From: Gardnerella kenyensis
GTDB taxonomy: Bacteria > Actinomycetota > Actinomycetes > Actinomycetales > Bifidobacteriaceae
NCBI GenBank assembly: GCA_003585735.1
Contig: NQOH01000002.1
Coordinates: 1-26,781 of the forward strand
Direction of reading: 5' to 3'
Length of the DNA stretch: 26,781 nt
The notes under the pieces: model-generated
Databases searched by the model: none
What the model saw: only the letters and a program-made list of their open reading frames with translations
Told to the model about the DNA's origin: nothing
Translations under genes and position numbers: made by a program
Shown: one piece after another, positions 1-6,577 of the stretch
How the letters are laid out: each line of letters starts with the position of its first letter
Position numbering within the stretch: position 1 is the stretch's first letter

Positions 1-296
1 GCCTGGTGTAGTGTGTGCAGTAGCACGGATGCTAGTGTTCGCTACGTAATAAATACTCAACGTCTGCAGAGCGCAACTGCAAAACTTCATAAGCATGCGA
101 ACATTCAATCTTTGCGAAAAATCTCAAATCTCTACCACACTAATATCCACACGAATGAATGACGCGAAATTAAGCTATGGGTGGGTGCGTGGTTTGTGTG
201 CCTGGTGTGGTGTGTGCGGCAGCACGGATGTTAGTGTTCTTTGATCAACAGGTAATCAACGTCCGCAGAGCAATGATGTTAGTGTTCTATGATTAG
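1..296. repeat. Degenerate direct repeats in the non-coding region upstream of parA
   Basis: No gene is visible in positions 1-447. Bases 1-40 recur at 200-239 with 36 of 40 identical. After a divergent stretch the two copies match again around TCAACGTCTGCAGAGC (about 57-72) and TCAACGTCCGCAGAGC (about 256-271). A 14-base piece, GATGTTAGTGTTCT, occurs at 227-240 and again at 275-288. The copy offset is 199 bases. Function is unknown. The repeats lie beside the partition locus, so an interspersed intergenic family or an origin-proximal element are both possible. Confidence 0.6.
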
Positions 297-331
297 AAAA
301 ATATGTAGTTAGTTATGGAATAAGGTGTTAA

Positions 332-347
332 TGTTTCATGTGAAACA
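332..347. promoter_or_regulatory. parS: parS-like site upstream of parA
   Basis: TGTTTCATGTGAAACA differs from the widely conserved parS consensus TGTTTCACGTGAAACA at one central base. It lies 100 bases upstream of the parA start codon. It is expected to bind ParB and load it onto the chromosome near the origin, and it may also influence parAB transcription. Confidence 0.75.
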
Positions 348-447
348 TTAAGTAATTTTGCACTTTTTATGTCCATAGAAACAAGGAAACTTGTAACACG
401 ACACTGTATTTTTAGGCATTTTCATCGCTAAGTGGGGGTGATGCGTC

Positions 448-1419
448 GTGGAATCAGCTGCAGAAACGATTCAACGCATTTTTGGGGACTCGAAGTCTTC
501 TTTAGGTATTGAATTAGCAGATTTAACGTCTCGTTTTCATGCCCTTGAGAAAGTGAAATATCCTAAGCCAAGTAAAACACGTTTTATTGCAGTCGCCAAC
601 CAAAAAGGTGGAGTTGGAAAAACAAGTTCTGCTGTTAATCTTGCTGCAGCGATGGCAGTTGGTGGAGCTCGAGTTTTACTAATCGATATGGATCCTCAAG
701 GTAACGCATCAACTGCACTAAATGCTCCACATGCTTCAGGCGACCCGTCTGTGTATGACATTATTGAAGGCAGAAAAACTATTGCCGAAGTAAAATGTGA
801 ATGCCCAGATATTAAAGGTCTTGATGTTGTTCCAGCATCTATTGATTTAAGCGGTGCTGAATTAGAACTTGCCGAAATGGATGATCGCAATAATCTTTTA
901 AAGGATGCTTTAAAGGAATATCTTGAAAATAGTGATCAGCATTACGATTACGTTTTTATTGATTGCCCTCCGTCTCTTGGATTACTTGTTATTAATGCAA
1001 TGTGCGCTGCACAAGAAATGCTTATTCCAATTCAAGCTGAGTATTATGCATTGGAAGGATTGGGCCAATTAATACGTACGATAGGATTAGTTCAGCAGCA
1101 TTACAATCCTGTGCTAGTGGTTTCAACAATGTTGGTAACAATGTTTGATAAGCGAACTTTGCTAGGTAGGGAAGTTTTCCAAGAAGTTAAAAATCATTAC
1201 CCAAATATTGTTCTTGAAACCACTATTCCGCGCACGGTGAAAATACCAGAAGCTCCAAGTTTTAATCAGAGCGTTATTACGTATGATCCTCACGGAGCTG
1301 GCGCAATATCGTATCGTGAAGCAGCTTTAGAAATAGCGAAACGTTCAAAAACAGTATTATCAGTTATTTCTGCAAAACAAGACGGCATGCATCAAAATCA
1401 ACAAGAGGAGAATAAATAA
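448..1419 (+). CDS. parA: ParA, chromosome-partitioning ATPase
   Basis: A 323-residue deviant-Walker ATPase that works with ParB to separate replicated origins. The signature KGGVGKT is at residues 53-59, followed by the IDMDPQGN segment near 79-86 and the Walker B-like FIDCPPSLG near 168. An N-terminal extension of about 44 residues precedes the ATPase core, as in other actinobacterial ParA proteins. The start is GTG at 448, chosen because a G-rich Shine-Dalgarno (GGGGGTG) sits about 8 bases upstream. An ATG at 441 is out of frame. The stop codon shares one base with the parB start, so the two genes are translationally coupled. The parA-parB order matches the conserved origin-proximal partition locus. 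Confidence 0.96.
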   Translation: MESAAETIQRIFGDSKSSLGIELADLTSRFHALEKVKYPKPSKTRFIAVANQKGGVGKTSSAVNLAAAMAVGGARVLLIDMDPQGNASTALNAPHASGDPSVYDIIEGRKTIAEVKCECPDIKGLDVVPASIDLSGAELELAEMDDRNNLLKDALKEYLENSDQHYDYVFIDCPPSLGLLVINAMCAAQEMLIPIQAEYYALEGLGQLIRTIGLVQQHYNPVLVVSTMLVTMFDKRTLLGREVFQEVKNHYPNIVLETTIPRTVKIPEAPSFNQSVITYDPHGAGAISYREAALEIAKRSKTVLSVISAKQDGMHQNQQEENK

Positions 1420-2765
1420 TGAGTGCAAATAAGTCTCGCTTAGGTAAGGGTTTGGGTGCGTTATTCCCAGCTTTGCCTGGAGAAAATGCTCTTGTTGAAA
1501 CAATGCCGAATATTCAGGAAGATGTTTCACATGAAACAAAGCAGCAAGAAGTTGAATCCAAAGTTTCACGTGAAACGCTAAAAAGTGATAGCTTTAATCC
1601 AAAAAGTGTTTCACATGAAACACGCGTACCAAGTATGAGCAAATCTATTGCTCCTCATGAGGACAAAGAAAACAATAAAACAAAGAACGTTTCACGTGAA
1701 ACTGTTCCATCAATACAAAATAATAAACATGGCCGCAAGCGCTCTACAATGCCTTCTCTAGGCGATGTTACGCGTCCGATGGATTTCTTCTTTGGTGATT
1801 CTGCTTCATCTACTTTTGTGTCATCAAAGTCAAAAAATAATGACTTAAACAACAGTAGCGAAAACAGTAGCGAAAATTCAAAACTTGACTCTAAAAATAC
1901 TAATAAAACTTCAGAAAATGAAGCATTACAGCCGGTTAAAGGTGGCTATTTAGCATTTTTGAAGCCTCTTGATATTAAGCCAAATGCTCATCAGCCTCGT
2001 ACTATTTTTGATGAAGACGAATTGCGAGAACTTGCTTCTTCAATTAAAGAAGTTGGAGTATTGCAGCCTATAGTTGTTCGACCTATTGACGGTGCAGATA
2101 AAAATGATGAGCATATTGCGCATTATGAACTTATTATGGGTGAACGCAGGTGGCGCGCTTCTCAAATCGCTGAATTGAGCACAGTTCCAGCGATAGTTCG
2201 TACAACAGCAGATGAAAATATGCTAAGGGATGCCTTGCTAGAAAATCTGCATAGAGTAGCGCTTAATCCTTTGGAAGAAGCTGCTGCTTATTCGCAAATG
2301 ATAGACGACTTTGGTTTAACACAGGTTCAGCTTTCTCAATCTGTATCAAAATCAAGACCTCAGATTGCTAACACTTTAAGGCTTCTTAATTTGCCTGCTA
2401 GTGTGCAAAAACATGTTGCTTCTGGAGTGCTTTCTGCAGGACATGCTCGAGCTTTGCTTGGTCTTGAAAAGCCAGAAGACATGGAGGAGTTAGCGAATCG
2501 CATTATTGCAGAAGGACTTTCAGTACGTAGCACTGAAGAAATCGTGTCTCTTAAAACTGAGAATTCTGCGCAAGGCGTAACTCGCACGCGCAATCGACGC
2601 AATAATCAGTGGGCAGCTTCTCCTATAAGGCAACAGCTTGAAAAGAAGTTTGCTACAAAAGTTGCTATTAAGGGTACAGAAAATCACGGTCGCATTGAAA
2701 TCGTATTTTCTTCTCCTGAAGAAATGCAGCGCATTGTTAATATGCTTGTTGAAGAAAAACAGTAA
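1419..2765 (+). CDS. parB: ParB, centromere-binding CTPase with parS sites inside its gene
   Basis: A 448-residue ParB. Residues 1-19 are conserved-looking (RLGKGLGALFP). Residues 20-175 form a low-complexity, Ser/Asn/Lys-rich linker. The N-terminal CTP-binding domain begins near 180 (LKPLDIKPNAHQPR), with the GERRWRAS motif at 241-248. A helix-turn-helix for parS recognition is near 300-322, and a dimerisation region is at the C-terminus. Many ParB proteins are about 300-350 residues, so the extra length is mostly the linker. That linker contains VSHET at 36-40, VSRET at 49-53, VSHET at 64-68 and VSRET at 91-95. Each pentapeptide is the in-frame translation of a parS-like site. The gene overlaps parA by one base and converges on the yggT gene two bases downstream. 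Confidence 0.95.
   Translation: MSANKSRLGKGLGALFPALPGENALVETMPNIQEDVSHETKQQEVESKVSRETLKSDSFNPKSVSHETRVPSMSKSIAPHEDKENNKTKNVSRETVPSIQNNKHGRKRSTMPSLGDVTRPMDFFFGDSASSTFVSSKSKNNDLNNSSENSSENSKLDSKNTNKTSENEALQPVKGGYLAFLKPLDIKPNAHQPRTIFDEDELRELASSIKEVGVLQPIVVRPIDGADKNDEHIAHYELIMGERRWRASQIAELSTVPAIVRTTADENMLRDALLENLHRVALNPLEEAAAYSQMIDDFGLTQVQLSQSVSKSRPQIANTLRLLNLPASVQKHVASGVLSAGHARALLGLEKPEDMEELANRIIAEGLSVRSTEEIVSLKTENSAQGVTRTRNRRNNQWAASPIRQQLEKKFATKVAIKGTENHGRIEIVFSSPEEMQRIVNMLVEEKQ
1523..1538. promoter_or_regulatory. parS: parS-like site 1 inside parB
   Basis: TGTTTCACATGAAACA matches the parS consensus TGTTTCACGTGAAACA at 15 of 16 bases. It encodes VSHET (ParB residues 36-40). Confidence 0.8.
1562..1577. 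promoter_or_regulatory. parS: parS-like site 2 inside parB
   Basis: AGTTTCACGTGAAACG carries the perfect 14-base core palindrome GTTTCACGTGAAAC. It encodes VSRET (ParB residues 49-53) and starts 39 bases after site 1. Confidence 0.82.
1607..1622. promoter_or_regulatory. parS: parS-like site 3 inside parB
   Basis: TGTTTCACATGAAACA is identical to site 1. It encodes VSHET (residues 64-68) and starts 45 bases after site 2. Confidence 0.8.
1688..1703. promoter_or_regulatory. parS: parS-like site 4 inside parB
   Basis: CGTTTCACGTGAAACT has the perfect 14-base core. It encodes VSRET (residues 91-95) and starts 81 bases after site 3. The two central variants (CACATG and CACGTG) alternate along the four sites. 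Confidence 0.82.
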
Positions 2766-2767
2766 AT

Positions 2768-3064
2768 CTACAGCCAAATTTGAAGAACGTATAGCACAAA
2801 GTATAAAAGCATGTAGCTTACGTCGAAGCTTATGCTTCCGCAATTCATTGGAGGAACAAACTTACGCAACAGGCGCAATGGTGGCTCTGTTAAGAAATAA
2901 ATAATTCGCGCAATGAAGTTAAAAATTCCGCGCAAACGCAAACGTAAACGCAAGCGTGGAATCAGAACCATCGTCCAATCAAGAATCATGCGAACAATCA
3001 TAATTAACAAATAAGCGCGAATAAGTATGCGCAATACAAGCAGTGCAATTAAGAAAGCATACAT
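2768..3064 (-). CDS. YggT-family small membrane protein
   Basis: A 98-residue, very hydrophobic protein with two predicted membrane segments. The YggT-like motif TEPPLRLLRKFVPP lies between them, followed by the ISFDVSYMLLYFVLYVLQ helix. YggT proteins are membrane proteins of poorly defined role; in actinobacteria they often sit near cell-division genes. The start at 3064 (MYAFLIALL) is chosen because AGGGTG lies about 5 bases upstream and the length fits the family. An in-frame upstream ATG at 3112 would add 16 residues encoded partly by a parS site and is less likely. The loop IPRLRLRLRLRG is unusual: it is encoded by short tandem repeats resembling AAACGC. The gene converges on parB with two bases between the stop codons. 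Confidence 0.8.
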   Translation of the reverse strand: MYAFLIALLVLRILIRAYLLIMIVRMILDWTMVLIPRLRLRLRLRGIFNFIARIIYFLTEPPLRLLRKFVPPMNCGSISFDVSYMLLYFVLYVLQIWL

Positions 3065-3095
3065 AAAATCACCCTGTGTAACAAATAAACTCTGA

Positions 3096-3111
3096 GGTTT
3101 CACGTGAAACA
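3096..3111. promoter_or_regulatory. parS: parS-like site upstream of yggT
   Basis: GGTTTCACGTGAAACA matches the parS consensus at 15 of 16 bases and has the perfect core. It lies 32 bases upstream of the yggT start codon, in the space between yggT and trxB. ParB bound here could also affect transcription of yggT. Confidence 0.85.
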
Positions 3112-3156
3112 CTCAGCCGAAAATGTTTTAATAAGAAATTTCATCAACTTAATAAA

Positions 3157-3178
3157 TATAAAAGCCGGAGCTTATATA
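3157..3178 (-). terminator. Weak hairpin after trxB
   Basis: The minus strand reads TATATAAGC, loop TCCG, GCTTTTATA. This is a nine-pair stem with one mismatch followed by a T-rich stretch (TTTATT). It lies just past the trxB stop and could end the murJ-trxB transcript. The stem is AT-rich, so support is modest. Confidence 0.4.
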
Positions 3179-3184
3179 TAATAT

Positions 3185-4126
3185 TTAGCTATCTTTTTCA
3201 TTAAGATAAGCTTGAGCATCAAGAGCCGCTCTACATCCCATTCCTGCTGCAGAAATTGCTTGGCGATATATGCTATCAACAACATCTCCGGCAGCAAAAA
3301 CGCCTTCAACAGACGTGCGAGTAGTTGCTCCGTCAACAGCAATCGTTCCATCTTCATTAAGCTTTAAATCGTCGTTTAGGAAGCTTGTTTCTGGAGTATG
3401 GCCAATTGCCACGAACAATCCCGATGACTCAACTTCTTGAGTTTCTCCCGTAATAACATTTCGAACAGTAAGCGAAGTAGCTTCTACATCGTTGCCGTGG
3501 ACTTCTTCTACAACACTATTAAGTATGAACTTAATTTTTTCATTTTCTTTCGCACGGTCAACCATGATTTTTGAAGCGCGGAATTCGCTGCGTCTATGAA
3601 TTAAAGTAACAGAAGATCCAAAGCGAGAAAGGAATTGTGCTTCTTCGAATGCAGAATCTCCTCCTCCAACTACGGTAATTGGTTTTCCTCTAAAGAAGAA
3701 CCCGTCACAAGTAGCGCAATACGAAACTCCGCGACCAGAGTACTCCTGCTCTCCAGGCACGCCCAATTTGCGTACTTTAGAGCCCGTAGAGACAATAACA
3801 GCCTCGGCTTCATAAGTTATACCATCGTCAGCAGTTACGCGTTTTACAGGCGATTTTAAATCTACTGAAGTTACGTCGTTTAGTAGAATTTTTGCACCAA
3901 ACTTTTCAGCTTGCTTTTGCATAGATTCCATTAAGTCAGGTCCTAAAATACCTTCTGGAAATCCTGGGTAATTTTCTACTTCAGTTGTGTTCATCAACTG
4001 TCCGCCTGGAGTAAGAGCGCCAGCTATAACAAGAGGCTCGTATCCTGCGCGACCCAAGTATATTGCTGCAGTATATCCTGCAGGGCCAGAACCGATGATA
4101 ATAACCTTATTAATTTTATTTTCCAA
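3185..4126 (-). CDS. trxB: Thioredoxin reductase (NADPH)
   Basis: A 313-residue flavoenzyme that passes electrons from NADPH through FAD and a disulfide to thioredoxin in the cytoplasm. The FAD-binding GSGPAG is at residues 12-17, the redox-active CATC at 137-140 is followed by DGFFF, the NADPH-binding GGGDSA is at 154-159, and a second FAD motif FAAGDV lies near 282-287. The length is normal for the low-molecular-weight TrxB family. The start is TTG at 4126: AAGGAA is well placed about 6 bases upstream and MENKINKVIIIGSG fits the family N-terminus. The gene follows the pseudokinase gene by 34 bases on the same strand, so it is probably the last gene of the murJ operon. In mycobacteria trxB also sits between murJ and parB, but with a thioredoxin gene beside it; none is seen here. 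Confidence 0.95.
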   Translation of the reverse strand: MENKINKVIIIGSGPAGYTAAIYLGRAGYEPLVIAGALTPGGQLMNTTEVENYPGFPEGILGPDLMESMQKQAEKFGAKILLNDVTSVDLKSPVKRVTADDGITYEAEAVIVSTGSKVRKLGVPGEQEYSGRGVSYCATCDGFFFRGKPITVVGGGDSAFEEAQFLSRFGSSVTLIHRRSEFRASKIMVDRAKENEKIKFILNSVVEEVHGNDVEATSLTVRNVITGETQEVESSGLFVAIGHTPETSFLNDDLKLNEDGTIAVDGATTRTSVEGVFAAGDVVDSIYRQAISAAGMGCRAALDAQAYLNEKDS

Positions 4127-4160
4127 TCGTATTTCCTTATTAAAAGTATTCGTTCAAGTA

Positions 4161-6395
4161 TTAGTACAGTTTTACAGAATTAATGTAAAGACTGTTATTT
4201 GGCATACTGTCTTTTGGAACCCACAGCATGAAATCTTGTGCTTTCACAATCTTCTTAAGCTTAACATCTGTAGTTCCGCTTTCGTCAAAACTAAATTCTG
4301 CAACTTTAGTGCCTTCTGTTGGATCATTCTTAGTATTCGCAAGAAGATACGCGTGACCACCTGAAGAGCGTATAGAAATAACGAAACGATACACTGTCTG
4401 AGGTTCGGTTAAATGAATGTAGTAACCGTATCCAGGCTGTTGTGCAGGATAGCTAAGGAATTGGTATCGATCAGCCTTGTAAGCCACAGTATTCGTAGGA
4501 ACCTTAGGTTCAGGAACAGAGCGAACCTGCTTATATCCCATGTGATGCTTAAGTTTAGCTTTACCATTTGTTACTTGCTTATCTTGAGGCAAAATGCCTT
4601 GACTGCCAAACGGCACATTCTCAAGATTTGTGCTATCCCAAGAACCATTATTGCCAAAACTATCAGGGCTTTCGTGCGTACCAAACAAACTGTGTAAAGC
4701 TAAAACTAATCCAAGAATAAGCAATAAGAAAACTGCACCAATAGCAATAACTTTGGTAGAAAGTCCCCACCAAATTTTTGCGTCTGCAATAGTATTGCCA
4801 TTCTTCTGAATATCTTTTTTCTGTTGCTTTAAAGTATCAGATTTTTCCCTAGGTTGGAAACTTGGAGGTAGCGAACGAGATCTATCTGCAGAGGAGTCTT
4901 CGTCACTATTTTCAAGTTCATCTCTAAGAGCGCGAGCGGACTCTTCTCCAGGAGCAATAAACCTACCGTGGGTATCTACAACTGGAACGCGACCAGTAGA
5001 TTCGCCTTCAGAAGACAGACTTTGTGGTCGAGACATCAACTCAGTATGCTGCGTATTTTCGGCTAATAAGTTTTCAAAATCAAATCTTCCGATAACGCTT
5101 GTTTCATTTGAAGCATTCTTAGTTTCTTTATTTTGTACATTTGATTGTTCAAGAAGATTACGAGATGTAGCAGAATCAGGGAAATGCTTATATGATGACG
5201 ATAGCGTTGGGAAAATAGCATCATCTGTGTCTAATTCTGTAGGAGCAAGAATACTAGCCATTTCTGCTGCAGCAATATCATGGAAATCAATGTCTGTATT
5301 AGTGTTGCTGTCATCGTCAAAATCGCTACTGTCTTGATTCTCAGCACTGGAATTGTTGCGCTTTAGAAGCGAGCCAAGCGTTCTTCCTGCATTTTTAAAG
5401 CCGTTGCTTATTTTTGCAGTGCCTTTGCTGCCAGAAAGTGAATTAGAAGAAGTTGAAGTAGAGTTAGGAGAGCTATCATTTTGCGCATTTTGCTGCATAA
5501 GTTGCGCGTCAAACTGTTCCTCACTTTGAGTAAGACCCTCTGGTAAAGGAAGTATTGAATTATTGTCTGCATCTAGCAAACGAACATTGCTAATAGAAGC
5601 TGCGCTAGGCTTACAGTCAAGCTCAATATCGTCGCTAGTTAACTGAGATAACGGCGTATAAGAGCCTAATAATGCCATTAATTCTGCAATAGAAGCCATA
5701 GGAACTATATTTGAATTTTCGTCAGCATTAAGGCTTCGAGTACAAATCATCCTAAATTCTGAAGGCGTAGTGTCCGGAAGCATAGAAGCGTCAAAATGAG
5801 CTTGAATGCGCGAAGAAGTTCTTGTAACAAGACTGTATAACAATGATGCAAGTTGACGAGTTGCAGTGTGCTCTACGCTTTGTTTTTGTATTTTCTTGTT
5901 TTTATCGTGGAATTGCGTTACGTCTTCTAAAAGTGAGCTAACTGGAGTGTCTGCAAGTTCAATGCCAAAAGCGCTTATTCGTACAGTATCTCCAGATACA
6001 GCATGATGAGTGATATTATTCGAAAGAAGTTTGCTTAATGCTTGCGCAGTTTCCGCAACAATTGTTCGTATAGCTTCATAGCTTAAAGGTGCGTCTTTTT
6101 TAGCTAAATAGTCGTTTATAGTAGTGCCGCGATCCAAAGATGTAATAATAATAGCTAGTTCATCATGGTGCTGTAGCTGCAAAACTTGTGTAAATTTACG
6201 GCTATGCGATAAAGCTAAAGTGGAAGCAACGGTATTTACTTCTGGTAAAAATCGAGAGTCGCGTACAATAAATAGCTGGCAATCTTGCGTAAGTATGCGG
6301 TCGTTAGCTTGCCAGACTTGCAGACCGGCTTCATTGCGCAAAAGCGACACTAAAACGTATCTGCTTAGTACAATATCTCCCAACCGAGGTTCCAT
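4161..6395 (-). CDS. Membrane-anchored pseudokinase, stand-alone counterpart of the MurJ pseudokinase module
   Basis: A 744-residue protein in three parts. Residues 1 to about 250 resemble a Ser/Thr kinase fold but lack catalytic residues. The expected HRDxKxxN loop reads THHAVSGDTVRI (about 129-140) and only an FGIEL remnant stands for DFG (143-147); no glycine-rich loop is visible. Residues 250 to about 545 are a long Ser/Asn/Asp-rich linker. One membrane span lies at about 549-571, followed by an extracytoplasmic domain of about 170 residues ending in KLY that may be a discoidin-like beta-sandwich. In mycobacteria MurJ (MviN) carries a C-terminal pseudokinase, whose phosphorylated form binds FhaA, and then an external domain. 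Here the same order is a separate gene directly downstream of murJ. A regulatory or scaffolding role in peptidoglycan export is inferred. The ATG start is preceded by GAGGAA. Confidence 0.72.
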   Translation of the reverse strand: MEPRLGDIVLSRYVLVSLLRNEAGLQVWQANDRILTQDCQLFIVRDSRFLPEVNTVASTLALSHSRKFTQVLQLQHHDELAIIITSLDRGTTINDYLAKKDAPLSYEAIRTIVAETAQALSKLLSNNITHHAVSGDTVRISAFGIELADTPVSSLLEDVTQFHDKNKKIQKQSVEHTATRQLASLLYSLVTRTSSRIQAHFDASMLPDTTPSEFRMICTRSLNADENSNIVPMASIAELMALLGSYTPLSQLTSDDIELDCKPSAASISNVRLLDADNNSILPLPEGLTQSEEQFDAQLMQQNAQNDSSPNSTSTSSNSLSGSKGTAKISNGFKNAGRTLGSLLKRNNSSAENQDSSDFDDDSNTNTDIDFHDIAAAEMASILAPTELDTDDAIFPTLSSSYKHFPDSATSRNLLEQSNVQNKETKNASNETSVIGRFDFENLLAENTQHTELMSRPQSLSSEGESTGRVPVVDTHGRFIAPGEESARALRDELENSDEDSSADRSRSLPPSFQPREKSDTLKQQKKDIQKNGNTIADAKIWWGLSTKVIAIGAVFLLLILGLVLALHSLFGTHESPDSFGNNGSWDSTNLENVPFGSQGILPQDKQVTNGKAKLKHHMGYKQVRSVPEPKVPTNTVAYKADRYQFLSYPAQQPGYGYYIHLTEPQTVYRFVISIRSSGGHAYLLANTKNDPTEGTKVAEFSFDESGTTDVKLKKIVKAQDFMLWVPKDSMPNNSLYINSVKLY

Positions 6396-6577
6396 GTATT
6401 CCTCATCTTCCTACGCGCGTGCAATAGATAACGATAATATTTTTACTACAATTCATTGTACTGATTAAGCGGCATGTTACACACAATAATTTTGTCTATA
6501 TTGCGATAATTTCCAAAATAATCACATACCGCTATGAAAGTGTAGTAGCGCATGCTTTAATTTGCTAATTTTAATCG

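Noticed and set aside
143..151. DnaA box suggesting the replication origin
   Set aside because: ATATCCACA is one mismatch from TTATCCACA, but it is a single site with no cluster and no AT-rich unwinding element recognised around it.
360..447. Sigma-70 type promoter directly before parA
   Set aside because: Candidate hexamers (TTGCAC, TATTTT) are not at acceptable spacing; only a small ACAAG-GAAA-CTTGT hairpin at 381-394 is clear.
6470..6540. Terminator or regulatory hairpin between murJ and the pseudokinase gene
   Set aside because: AGCGGCATGT and ACATACCGCT form a loose inverted repeat, but they are about 46 bases apart with a mismatch and no T run.
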